Shown here: one piece after another, positions 14,899 through 22,878 of the stretch
Layout: each line of letters opens with the position of its first letter
Position numbering within the stretch: the stretch's first letter is position 1
Origin: Candidatus Limivivens intestinipullorum
GTDB taxonomy: Bacteria; Bacillota; Clostridia; Lachnospirales; Lachnospiraceae
Reading direction: 5' to 3'
DNA length: 45,901 nt
Assembly (NCBI GenBank): GCA_018711185.1
Contig: DVIQ01000026.1
Location: 1-45,901 of the forward strand
Made by a program: the position numbers and the translations under genes
The notes under the pieces: generated by a model
What the model saw: the letters and a program-made list of their open reading frames with translations, nothing else
What the model was told of the DNA's origin: nothing
The model's database searches: none

Positions 14899-16161
14899 AT
14901 GAAGAAAAAGTTAATTGCGGCATTGACGGCAGGCGCGATGGCAGCCATGAGTCTTGGCATGGGCGCAAGCGCGGAGGTTCAGGATGTAAGCCTGACCGTA
15001 TGGGGCGCCGAGGAAGACCAGGCCATGCTCCAGGAAATGATCAATTCCTTTGAGGAGCAGTATGGAGAGTACGCGAACTTTACCATTCAGCTTGGCGTGG
15101 AATCTGAGTCCACGGCAAAGGATACGATTCTGACGGATATTCAGGCGGCGGCCGATGTGTTCGCCTTCGCGTCCGATCAGCTTCCGGATCTGGTAAAGGC
15201 AGGCGCGCTGCAGTCTCTGGATGAGCTGGATCCGGCAATCCAGAACTACGCGGGAAAGAGCCTGGACGACATTAAAAACGCCAACGTATCCGGCTCGGTG
15301 GAAGCAGCCACCTACGACGGAACCATGTACGCCTTCCCCATGAGCGCGGACAACGGATTTTTCCTGTTCTATGATTCTTCTGTGCTTTCCGAGGAGGATG
15401 TGGCTTCCTGGGATTCTCTGCTGGCAGCGGCAGAGGCGGCAGGCAAGAAGGTGGGCATGACCCTTTCCTCCGGATGGTATAACGCCTCCTTCTTCTACGG
15501 CGCGGGCTTTACCACCGGACTGAACGACGACGGAACCACCTCCATTGACTGGAACGGCACCAGCGCGGACGGATACACCGGCGTGCAGGTGGTGCAGTCT
15601 ATGCTTGGCATCACGGGCCATGGAAGCTTCCTCTCGGTAGCGGACGGCGACATTTCCAACCAGATCGCTTCCGGCGACCTGTGCGCGGCGGTTTCCGGAA
15701 CCTGGGACGCTACGGCGGCGCAGAAGGCGTTTGGAGACGGCTACGCGGCTACAAAGCTTCCGACTTTCACCTTAAACGGCGAGCAGGTGCAGCAGGGTTC
15801 TGTGGCAGGCTTTAAGCTCATCGGCGTAAACGCGTATTCGCAGAACGCGGGCTGGGCGGCTCTTCTGGCAGAGTGGCTGACCAATGAAGAAAACCAGGCC
15901 ATCCGTTTCGAGCAGCGTGAGATCGGCCCGTCCAATATCGCGGTTTCCGAGTCCAGCGAAGTGAGCGAGAACCTGGCAATTGCGGCTCTGGCTGAGCAGT
16001 CCGCATACGGCGTGGTTCAGAGCGTTGGAACAAACTACTGGGATCCCACGGCTACCTTTGGCGAGATGATCGCGCAGGGACAGCTTTCCGCGGACGATGA
16101 GGCGGGAATCCAGGAAGCCCTGGATACCATGGTTGCCGGCGTTACGGCTCCTGTAGAATAA
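14899..16161 (+). CDS. Sugar ABC transporter substrate-binding protein (MalE/GanS-like)
   Basis: This 420-residue extracellular sugar-binding protein has a signal peptide (MKKKLIAALTAGAMAAMSLG) ending in GASA before EVQD, a signal peptidase I site. There is no lipobox cysteine, unlike most Gram-positive binding proteins, so membrane anchoring by lipidation is not predicted. The mature region starts DVSLTVWGAEEDQAMLQEM, typical of maltose/cyclodextrin-type binding proteins, and contains VFAFASDQLPDLVKAGALQ and EWLTNEENQAIRFEQR. It is followed by strong hairpins and by a long MalF and a MalG gene (MdxEFG or GanSPQ-like order). Beside a GH2 beta-galactosidase, a galacto-oligosaccharide is the likely cargo, though maltodextrin cannot be excluded. 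Confidence 0.92.
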   Translation: MKKKLIAALTAGAMAAMSLGMGASAEVQDVSLTVWGAEEDQAMLQEMINSFEEQYGEYANFTIQLGVESESTAKDTILTDIQAAADVFAFASDQLPDLVKAGALQSLDELDPAIQNYAGKSLDDIKNANVSGSVEAATYDGTMYAFPMSADNGFFLFYDSSVLSEEDVASWDSLLAAAEAAGKKVGMTLSSGWYNASFFYGAGFTTGLNDDGTTSIDWNGTSADGYTGVQVVQSMLGITGHGSFLSVADGDISNQIASGDLCAAVSGTWDATAAQKAFGDGYAATKLPTFTLNGEQVQQGSVAGFKLIGVNAYSQNAGWAALLAEWLTNEENQAIRFEQREIGPSNIAVSESSEVSENLAIAALAEQSAYGVVQSVGTNYWDPTATFGEMIAQGQLSADDEAGIQEALDTMVAGVTAPVE

Positions 16162-16213
16162 TTTTGCGAAACGGCACACCGGATTTTTGGGGCGCCGCGG
16201 CGAAAAGCTTTAG

Positions 16214-16284
16214 GGGGCCTGCATGCGCGAAACGCATGCAGGCCCCTTGCAGATGAAACAAGCCCCTTTGGGGAGATTTGTTTC
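16214..16284 (+). terminator. Double hairpin between binding protein and permease genes
   Basis: GGGGCCTGCATGCG (16214-16227) and CGCATGCAGGCCCC (16233-16246) form a perfect 14-bp stem with loop CGAAA. A second hairpin follows (GAAACAA at 16255-16261 with TTGTTTC at 16278-16284, inner CCCC, TTT, GGGG). There is no long T run, so these more likely stabilise the 3' end of the binding-protein message or attenuate the permease genes than end transcription fully. Confidence 0.7.
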
Positions 16285-16333
16285 GCCTGCAGGGCAGAAC
16301 GCGGCGGTCTGACGAGAGGAAAGGAGTGGAAAA

Positions 16334-17779
16334 ATGAGTAAGGTAATGACCGGGATCGGCGGCTTTTTCAGAAGCATCGGGTGCTTTTTCCGGGACTTCG
16401 GGGAGGCGGTCGCCAAGGGCGACGTGTTTGTGAAGCTGTCGCTGGTCTGGATGGGGGCAGGATATTTTAAGAGAAAGCAGTACATAAAGGCGCTGCTGAT
16501 GACGCTGTTTGAGGTGCTGATTCTTTACTATACCTTTGCTTTCGCCATGGACTATGTGCCCAAGTTCGGAACGCTGGGTACGGTGCAGCAGGAATCGGTT
16601 TTCAACATGGAAACCATGCAGAATGAATTTAATGACTACGACCATTCGTTTCTGATTCTGCTGTTTTCCCTGTTCAGCTTCGTGGTGTGGGCCATCGGCA
16701 TCGTTGTCTGGCTGCGCAACATCATCCATGTATACGAGCTGCAGAAGCGGGCGGAGAAGAACCTGCATATCAATACCTTTCGGGAGGATATCGCGGAGTA
16801 TAAGAACCACAAGTTCCATATCACGCTTTTAACCCTTCCGGTGCTGGGCATTCTGTTTTTCACGGTGATCCCGCTGCTGGTGCTGATCCTGGTGGCGTTT
16901 ACGAATTACGACCAGCAGCATATGCCGCCAAGCGCCCTGTTTACCTGGACGGGGCTTACGAATTTTAAGAACCTCTTCGGAATGGGCGGCATGACCATTA
17001 CCTTCGGCTACGCCTTCGGACGGATTCTGATCTGGACCCTTGTGTGGGCCTTTTTTGCCACCCTGACCACCTACATCGGCGGCATTCTGCTGTCGCTTCT
17101 GATCAACAGCAAAAAGACAAAGCTGCCAAAGATGTGGAGAACCCTTTTCGTGGTGACCATCGCCGTGCCGCAGTTCGTATCCCTTCTGCTGGTGCGGAAT
17201 TTCTTCGCGGACAACGGCATTGTGAATACCATCTGCGCGAATATCGGCCTTACGGGCTGGCTTCGGGACGTGGGGCTGATACGGACAAGCTACATCCCCT
17301 TCCTGTCCGCTCCCGGCTGGGCCCATGTGATGATCATTCTCATCAATATCTGGGTGGGCGTTCCCTATCAGATGCTGATCGCCACGGGCGTGCTGATGAA
17401 CATTCCCAGCGAGCAGCTGGAAAGCGCCCGGATCGACGGCGCCACCCCGGCCCAGGTTTTCCGCCACATCACCATGCCCTATATGCTGTTCGTGACGGGG
17501 CCTGCCCTGGTGACGGATTTTGTAAAGAATATCAATAACTTCAACGTGATTTACCTGCTGACGGAGAGTGTTTTCACCACCACAAACCAGGCCCTGGCCA
17601 ATTCCCAGGCCAAGGAAGTGGACCTTCTGGTGACCTGGCTGTTCCGTCTGACCCAGGACAATTACAATTACAAGATGGCTTCCGCCATCGGCATCATGGT
17701 GTTTATCATCTGCGCCATTTTCACCCTGTTCACCTTTAACAAGATGATCAAGGGCGACAGAGAGGAGGCGTTCCGGTAA
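16334..17779 (+). CDS. Sugar ABC transporter permease (long MalF/MdxF/GanP-like)
   Basis: This 481-residue permease belongs to the long MalF group, with an N-terminal extension of about 170 residues carrying two membrane segments (ALLMTLFEVLILYYTFAFAM and LLFSLFSFVVWAIGIVVWL) before the six-segment permease core (ITLLTLPVLGILFFTVIPLL). The EAA loop reads LESARIDGATPAQVFRHITMP, and the end is NKMIKGDREEAFR. AAAGGAGTGG lies before the ATG. Its stop overlaps the next start by one base (TAATG). The long form fits maltodextrin or galactan-type importers. The ATPase partner is not encoded here. Confidence 0.93.
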   Translation: MSKVMTGIGGFFRSIGCFFRDFGEAVAKGDVFVKLSLVWMGAGYFKRKQYIKALLMTLFEVLILYYTFAFAMDYVPKFGTLGTVQQESVFNMETMQNEFNDYDHSFLILLFSLFSFVVWAIGIVVWLRNIIHVYELQKRAEKNLHINTFREDIAEYKNHKFHITLLTLPVLGILFFTVIPLLVLILVAFTNYDQQHMPPSALFTWTGLTNFKNLFGMGGMTITFGYAFGRILIWTLVWAFFATLTTYIGGILLSLLINSKKTKLPKMWRTLFVVTIAVPQFVSLLLVRNFFADNGIVNTICANIGLTGWLRDVGLIRTSYIPFLSAPGWAHVMIILINIWVGVPYQMLIATGVLMNIPSEQLESARIDGATPAQVFRHITMPYMLFVTGPALVTDFVKNINNFNVIYLLTESVFTTTNQALANSQAKEVDLLVTWLFRLTQDNYNYKMASAIGIMVFIICAIFTLFTFNKMIKGDREEAFR

Positions 17780-18621
17780 TGAAAAAGAAGATCAATGTGG
17801 TGCTGCACAACGTGCTGCTGGCTGTCCTGGCGGTGATCTGGCTTGTGCCCATCGTATGGCTTGTGGTGACCTCCTTCAGCGCTTACACCGGTATGAACAC
17901 CAGCACCTTTTTCCCGGAAAACTGGAGCATTAACAATTACAAAAATCTGCTCTTTTCGGCGGACACGGTGTCCCAGTTCCCCAACTGGTTTAAGAATACC
18001 TTCCTGATTGCCTGCGCCACCTGCGTGATTTCAAGCTGCTTTATTCTCATGGTGGCCTACGCCACCTCCTGTATGCGCTTTAAGGCCAGAAAGCCCCTGA
18101 TGAATCTGGGAATCATCCTGAACCTGTTTCCGGGCGTGCTTCCCATGATCGCCGTTTACTTTATCCTGCGCACCTTTAACCTGACAAACAGTCATCTGGG
18201 ACTGGTGCTGGTGTATTCGGCCTCCTCGGGTCTCGGCTATCTGATCGCCAAGGGCTTTCTGGACACGGTGCCGGCGTCCCTGCGGGAGGCTGCGTACCTG
18301 GACGGCGCCAGCGAGGCCACGACCTTCTGGCGGGTGGTGATGCCCATGAGCAGACCGATCATCGTCTATACGGTTATCAGCTCCTTTCTGGTGCCCTGGA
18401 TGGATTTCGTGTTCTCGAAGATGATTCTGAACTCGGGAATTTCTTCCCAGTGGACCGTGGCCATCGGCCTTTACAACATGCTGGAGAAGAGTCTGATCAA
18501 TACCTACTTTACCCAGTTCTGCGCCGGAGGCGTCCTGGTGTCCATTCCAATCTCCGTTCTGTTTATCATTATGCAGAAATTTTACGTGGAGGGAATCACC
18601 GGAGGCTCTGTGAAGGGCTGA
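17779..18621 (+). CDS. Sugar ABC transporter permease (MalG/GanQ-like)
   Basis: This 280-residue second permease has six membrane segments, starting with VLLAVLAVIWLVPIVWLVVTSFSAY. The EAA loop is LREAAYLDGASEATTFWRVVMPM, and the C-terminus QKFYVEGITGGSVKG is typical of MalG. It is coupled to the upstream MalF gene by a one-base overlap and is the last gene of the lacI-GH2 operon, followed by a strong terminator at 18631-18681. Confidence 0.94.
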   Translation: MKKKINVVLHNVLLAVLAVIWLVPIVWLVVTSFSAYTGMNTSTFFPENWSINNYKNLLFSADTVSQFPNWFKNTFLIACATCVISSCFILMVAYATSCMRFKARKPLMNLGIILNLFPGVLPMIAVYFILRTFNLTNSHLGLVLVYSASSGLGYLIAKGFLDTVPASLREAAYLDGASEATTFWRVVMPMSRPIIVYTVISSFLVPWMDFVFSKMILNSGISSQWTVAIGLYNMLEKSLINTYFTQFCAGGVLVSIPISVLFIIMQKFYVEGITGGSVKG

Positions 18622-18630
18622 GGAAGGACT

Positions 18631-18681
18631 GCCTTTCCGTCTGGGACTGCTGCGCGCAGGCCGCGGAAAGGCGCTTTTTTT
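18631..18681 (+). terminator. Rho-independent terminator of the lacI-GH2-importer operon
   Basis: GCCTTTCCG (18631-18639) pairs with CGGAAAGGC (18664-18672), a perfect 9-bp stem with a GC-rich loop, followed by seven T residues (18675-18681). Confidence 0.88.
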
Positions 18682-18687
18682 AACCTC

Positions 18688-18715
18688 TTGTATTTTCCGG
18701 CAGAATTGATATAAT
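18688..18715 (+). promoter_or_regulatory. Promoter of the MATE exporter pair
   Basis: TTGTAT (18688-18693), a 16-bp spacer and TATAAT (18710-18715), about 35 bp before the first MATE start codon and directly after the upstream terminator. Confidence 0.8.
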
Positions 18716-18749
18716 TGGTCTCTGGAATTTGCCAAAAAAGAGGTGTATT

Positions 18750-20114
18750 ATGTTAAGGAGAGAAAAAAGAGAGAACAACCTGGGGGAGGACCCGGTAAAG
18801 CGGCTTGTGCTGCATCTGGCGCTTCCGGCGATGCTGGCGCAGTTTGTAAATGTGCTGTACAGCATTGTTGACCGTATGTACATCGGCAACATCCCCGCGA
18901 TCGGGGAGACCGCCCTGGCCGGCGTGGGAATCTGCGGGCCGGTGGTGACCATGCTGTCCGCCTTCGCCTCCTGGATCGGCGTGGGAGGAACGCCCCTGAT
19001 GAGTATTCGCCTGGGACAGAAGAACCAGAAGGAGGCGGAGCGGATCCTGGCAAACAGCTTTCTGATGCTTCTTGTGATGTCGGCTCTTCTGATGGCGGGC
19101 GGCTATGCCTCCAAGGACTTCCTGCTGACGACTTTTGGGGCCACGGAGACGATTTTTCCCTACGCGGATACCTATATGACGGTTTACCTGTCGGGGACGT
19201 TTTTTTCCATTCTGTCCCTGGGGCTGAATCAGTTCATTATCTGCCAGGGTTTCGCGGGCCTGGGGATGCTCTCAGTGGTGATCGGCGCGGTCTGCAATAT
19301 TATCCTGGACCCGGTATTTATTTTCGGATTTAACATGGGCGTAGCCGGGGCCGCCTGGGCCACGGTGCTGTCCCAGCTGGCATCCTGCCTGTTTACGCTG
19401 TTCATCCTTTTTGGCGGCCGCACGCCGGTGCGGATTACCTTTGGAGGATACCGGGTCAGGATCTGCCTTCGGGTGCTCACGGTAGGGCTTACGCCGTTTC
19501 TGATTATTTTATTTGACAATGTTCTGATTATCATTCAGAATGTGATGCTCAAAGCCTACGGCGGAAGCGAGAGCGACCTTCTGCTGACCTGCAATACCAT
19601 TGTCCAGAGCTTTATGCTGATGATCACTATGCCCTTATCCGGCATCTCCGGAGGAACCCAGTCGATCCTGGGCTTTAATTTCGGGGCCGGCAGACCGGAC
19701 CGGGTGAAGGGAGCGGAAAAGGAAATCCTGAAGACCGCCCTGATTTTCTGTACGGTGATGTTCGTGATCGCCCAGGCGGCGCCCACGCTGTTTGTCCGGA
19801 TTTTCACCACGGATCCGATGTACGTGGAGCGGACGGCGGGCTTTATCCGGATTTACACCCTGGGCGTTATCCCGCTGGCCATTCAGTATACCCTGGTGGA
19901 CGGTCTGACGGCCATGGGAATCGTCAAGGCTTCTTTCCCGCTTTCCTTCGCGAGAAAGGGGATTTACATAACCCTGGTGATTCTTCTGTGCGTGTACGCC
20001 GGAGCGGAGCGGCAGTTCTTCGCGGAGCCGATTTCCGACGTGATCGCGCCGATTATTACAAGTATCACGTTCCTGACGGTGCTGCCCAGGGTACTGGCAC
20101 GAGGGGCCAGATAA
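18750..20114 (+). CDS. MATE family efflux transporter 1
   Basis: This 454-residue, 12-helix membrane protein exports drugs or metabolites in exchange for Na+ or H+. It starts NLGEDPVKRLVLHLALPAMLAQFVNVLYSIVDRMYIG, the usual MATE opening of the MepA/DinF-like branch. The first-half motif GVGGTPLMSIRLGQKNQKEA and second-half SGISGGTQSILGFNFGAGR are conserved. The start at 18750 follows AAAGAGGTG. A second, distinct MATE gene follows after about 100 bp with no terminator in between, so the two may be cotranscribed. The substrate cannot be predicted. Confidence 0.93.
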   Translation: MLRREKRENNLGEDPVKRLVLHLALPAMLAQFVNVLYSIVDRMYIGNIPAIGETALAGVGICGPVVTMLSAFASWIGVGGTPLMSIRLGQKNQKEAERILANSFLMLLVMSALLMAGGYASKDFLLTTFGATETIFPYADTYMTVYLSGTFFSILSLGLNQFIICQGFAGLGMLSVVIGAVCNIILDPVFIFGFNMGVAGAAWATVLSQLASCLFTLFILFGGRTPVRITFGGYRVRICLRVLTVGLTPFLIILFDNVLIIIQNVMLKAYGGSESDLLLTCNTIVQSFMLMITMPLSGISGGTQSILGFNFGAGRPDRVKGAEKEILKTALIFCTVMFVIAQAAPTLFVRIFTTDPMYVERTAGFIRIYTLGVIPLAIQYTLVDGLTAMGIVKASFPLSFARKGIYITLVILLCVYAGAERQFFAEPISDVIAPIITSITFLTVLPRVLARGAR

Positions 20115-20216
20115 GACGCCTGGTTTGAGAAAGATGCGCCGAAAAGCGGCGGGAGAGAACCGCGCGGCCCTTTGGCAGGGGGTGAACGGCTGTTTCGGAT
20201 TAAGGAGAGATGCGAT

Positions 20217-21542
20217 ATGATGTTTACAAAAGAGAACCTGAAAAAACTGCTGATCCCCCTGCTGCTGGAGCAGCTGCTCTCCGTGATGGTGGGAATGGTG
20301 GACATCATGATGGTGGGAGCCGTAGGGGAGGCGGCGGTTTCCGGGGTTTCTCTGGTGGACGCCATAAATCTTCTGATTATCCAGGTCTTTTCCGCCATGG
20401 CCACCGGCGGGGCGGTGGTTATATCCCAATATCTGGGGAAGGAACGGCCAGAGAACGCCTGCATGGCCGCCAACCAGCTTGTGCTGGTGTCGGCGCTGCT
20501 TTCTTTGGCTATTACCCTGCTGGCCCTGGCGGGGAATGACTTTATTATCAGCCGCGTGTTCGGCCAGATCGAGGAGGATGTTTATCAGAACGCCAGAATT
20601 TATTTTTATTATACGGCCCTGTCTTTCCCGTTTCTGGCGGTTTACAATGCCTGCGCGGCCCTGTACCGCTCCATGGGAAATTCCAGGGTTTCCATGCTGA
20701 CGTCCCTGATGATGAACGCCATTAACATCGCGGGAAACTCCATCTGTATTTTTATCCTGCATATGGGCGTGGCGGGCGTGGCCATTCCCACCCTGATTTC
20801 CAGGATGGCGGCGGCCGCTGTGATGCTTATGCTGTGCAGAAACCAGAAAAACACGGTGCATATCGACCGGTATTTCCGGCTGGGCTTTCAGCCGTCTATG
20901 ATAAAAAAGATTCTGCGGATCGGCATACCAAACGGTATGGAAAACGGAATGTTCCAGCTGGGGAAAATCATGGTCCAAAGTCTTGTTTCCACCATGGGAA
21001 CTTCGGCCACGGCCGCATTCGCGGTGGCTTCAAATCTGGCTACCCTGGAATATCTGCCGGGAAACGCCCTGTCCCTGGGACTGATTACCATTTCCGGTCA
21101 GTGCGTGGGAGCGGGAAAGTACGACCAGGCGTCCTATTACACAAAGCTTCTGGTGAAGCTGGATTACCTGATGCTGGCGGTAATCTGCGCGGTGCTGGTC
21201 CTGTTTGGAGGCCCTATCACCGCCGTGTACGGCTTGTCCCCGGAGACGGCGTCCATTACCCGGAATCTGATTACCCTTCACAGCTTCCTGATGATCCTCT
21301 GGCCGCCGGCCTTTGTGATGCCCTATACCTTCCGGGCCTCCGGGGACGTGAAATTTACCATGTACGTCTCCGTGCTGTCCATGTGGATCTTCCGCATCGG
21401 CGTCAGCTACCTGATGGTGAAGGTGTTCGGCATGGACATTTATTCGGTATGGATCGCCATGGGAATCGACTGGGTATGCCGCCTGCTGTTTTATACCTGG
21501 CGGTTTGCCAGCGGAAAATGGAAACAACATCTGATTGCGTGA
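20217..21542 (+). CDS. MATE family efflux transporter 2
   Basis: This 441-residue membrane exporter opens LLIPLLLEQLLSVMVGMVDIMMVG and carries ATGGAVVISQYLGKERPENA and NALSLGLITISGQCVGAGKYDQA, the paired MATE motifs. It differs clearly from MATE 1, so this is not a simple tandem duplication. The start at 20217 (MMFTKENL) is set by TAAGGAGA about 8 bases upstream. The gap before it holds a decayed GC-rich palindrome (about 20168-20194) resembling the one at 24135-24165. A strong terminator follows. Confidence 0.93.
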   Translation: MMFTKENLKKLLIPLLLEQLLSVMVGMVDIMMVGAVGEAAVSGVSLVDAINLLIIQVFSAMATGGAVVISQYLGKERPENACMAANQLVLVSALLSLAITLLALAGNDFIISRVFGQIEEDVYQNARIYFYYTALSFPFLAVYNACAALYRSMGNSRVSMLTSLMMNAINIAGNSICIFILHMGVAGVAIPTLISRMAAAAVMLMLCRNQKNTVHIDRYFRLGFQPSMIKKILRIGIPNGMENGMFQLGKIMVQSLVSTMGTSATAAFAVASNLATLEYLPGNALSLGLITISGQCVGAGKYDQASYYTKLLVKLDYLMLAVICAVLVLFGGPITAVYGLSPETASITRNLITLHSFLMILWPPAFVMPYTFRASGDVKFTMYVSVLSMWIFRIGVSYLMVKVFGMDIYSVWIAMGIDWVCRLLFYTWRFASGKWKQHLIA

Positions 21543-21547
21543 AACTG

Positions 21548-21576
21548 CGCCGGAGCGTGTCTCCGGCGTTTTTTTT
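21548..21576 (+). terminator. Rho-independent terminator of the MATE genes
   Basis: CGCCGGAG (21548-21555), loop CGTGT, CTCCGGCG (21561-21568), then eight T residues to 21576. Confidence 0.93.
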
Positions 21577-21583
21577 GGCTGTT

Positions 21584-21716
21584 GTTACGGTTCAGCCTTG
21601 CTGAACCGTAACTGCAAAAATCCATTTGAAATCGCCTGCGGCGATGGGATTTTGCACTCCTGAATCACGTTCTTACGGTCCGCGCAGCATATGCGCAGAC
21701 CTGGGCGAACTGTTAT
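21584..21716. repeat. Composite three-hairpin repeat, copy B (complete)
   Basis: Hairpin 1: GTTACGGTTCAGC (21584-21596), loop CTT, GCTGAACCGTAAC (21600-21612), perfect 13-bp arms. Hairpin 2: TGCAAAAATCC (21613-21623) to GGATTTTGCA (21647-21656), enclosing ATCGCC, TGC, GGCGAT. Linker: CTCCTGAATCACGTTCTTAC. Hairpin 3: GGTCCGCGCA (21677-21686) with TGCGCAGACC (21692-21701), one mismatch. The tail GGGCGAACTGTTA resembles half of hairpin 1. It starts just after the MATE terminator and ends before the degV promoter. Confidence 0.88.
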
Positions 21717-21746
21717 TCGTCTGTTACAATTTCTCAAAGCTGTCTC

Positions 21747-21775
21747 TTGCATACTGCGATGGAAGAGGCTATAAT
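21747..21775 (+). promoter_or_regulatory. Promoter of degV
   Basis: TTGCAT (21747-21752), a 17-bp spacer and TATAAT (21770-21775). It lies between composite repeat B and palindromic element G, so element G falls in the transcribed leader. Confidence 0.8.
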
Positions 21776-21785
21776 ACGTGTACTT

Positions 21786-21830
21786 GCTGATGAGTAACAG
21801 TTCAGCCATGCTGAACCGTTACGCTGATGA
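21786..21830. mobile_element. 29-bp palindromic element with 8-bp target-site-like duplications (copy G)
   Basis: The element is GTAACAGTTCAGC (21794-21806), loop CAT, GCTGAACCGTTAC (21810-21822), with one arm mismatch. It is flanked by exact octamers GCTGATGA at 21786-21793 and 21823-21830. It shares arms and organisation with the element at 3610-3654, but the octamer is different. Confidence 0.8.
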
Positions 21831-21885
21831 TTCAGCGCTGCGCCGCAGGCGCGGAAAGGTTTTTCAGAAAAAGAGGATGACTTGT

Positions 21886-22737
21886 ATGGGAAAACGGATT
21901 ATTTTGAGTGCGGACAGTACCTGTGATCTGGGGGATGCCCTGCAGCAAAAGTATCAGGTTCATTACTATCCCTTCCATATTTTGCTGGAGGGGAAAGATT
22001 ATCAGGATAATGTAGACATTCATCCGGAGGACATTTACCAGGCATGGTGGGAGCGCAAGGCGCTTCCAAAGACGGCGGCCATTAATGTGGCCGAATATGA
22101 AGCGTATTTTCGGCAGTGGGTGGAGGACGGCTTCGAGGTGGTACACCTGAATCTGGGAAGCGGCCTGTCCAGCGCCTATCAGAACTGTGTACAGGCGGCC
22201 AGGCAGCTGGGGCATGTATACCCGGTGGATTCCGGAAATCTCTCCACAGGGATCGGTCTGCTGGTTCTGCGGGCGGCTGACATGATTCAGGAGGGAATGG
22301 AGGCCGCCGAGATCGCGAAGCGTCTTGAGAGCCTGAAAAGCCGGGTACACAGCAGCTTTATTCTGGATACCCTGGAATTTATGCGGGCCGGAGGCAGGTG
22401 TTCCGCCGTGACGGCCTTTGGGGCGAATGTTCTGGGTTTAAAGCCCTGCATCGAGGTACAGAATACGGACGGTTCCATGAAGGTGGGAAAGAAGTACCGG
22501 GGCAGGCTGGATAAGGTTCTGGTTTCCTATGTGAAGGATAAGCTGGCCGCGTATCCGGATATCGATCAGAGCAGACTTTTTATAACCCATTCCGGCATCG
22601 AGGAGCGCTATATCCGGCTGGTGGAGGAGACGGTGCGGTCTCAGCTTTCTTTTAAGGAGATTTTCATAACAAAGGCGAGCTGCACCATATCCTGTCACTG
22701 CGGCCCTAATACGCTGGGAATCTTATTTATGACATGA
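21886..22737 (+). CDS. DegV family fatty-acid-binding protein
   Basis: This 283-residue protein has the DegV/FakB fold: the opening IILSADSTCDLGDALQQKY, the lipid-contacting segment LNLGSGLSSAYQNCVQAA, and TLEFMRAGGRCSAVTAFGANVLGLKPCIEV. FakB-type proteins bind a fatty acid and present it to the kinase FakA; no kinase gene is nearby. The start at 21886 is preceded by AGAGGATGA; codons upstream lack homology. It is a monocistronic gene with its own promoter at 21747, followed by a weak hairpin. Confidence 0.92.
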   Translation: MGKRIILSADSTCDLGDALQQKYQVHYYPFHILLEGKDYQDNVDIHPEDIYQAWWERKALPKTAAINVAEYEAYFRQWVEDGFEVVHLNLGSGLSSAYQNCVQAARQLGHVYPVDSGNLSTGIGLLVLRAADMIQEGMEAAEIAKRLESLKSRVHSSFILDTLEFMRAGGRCSAVTAFGANVLGLKPCIEVQNTDGSMKVGKKYRGRLDKVLVSYVKDKLAAYPDIDQSRLFITHSGIEERYIRLVEETVRSQLSFKEIFITKASCTISCHCGPNTLGILFMT

Positions 22738-22738
22738 C

Positions 22739-22862
22739 CCGCGCGGTTTCTGAGGAGACGCGCGCGGAAATTTGATTATACCCGGCAAGCGGCCGCCGCG
22801 CTTGCATGAGCAGACATTCGCGGTGCGCTTCCGCATAAAACAGAAGGCGGCCTGCGGCCGCC
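22739..22862. repeat. Intergenic hairpins and a second interspersed repeat
   Basis: CCGCGCG (22739-22745) and CGCGCGG (22761-22767) form a hairpin after degV without a T run. At 22782-22827 lies a stretch sharing about 33 of 46 positions with 39007-39052, including GCATGAGCAG. It contains GCAAGCG and CGCTTGC as a perfect 7-bp stem. Then GGCGGCC (22846-22852), loop TGC, GGCCGCC (22856-22862) lies just before the peptidase's ribosome binding site. Confidence 0.55.
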
Positions 22863-22878
22863 GGAAAGGCAGAGGAGA

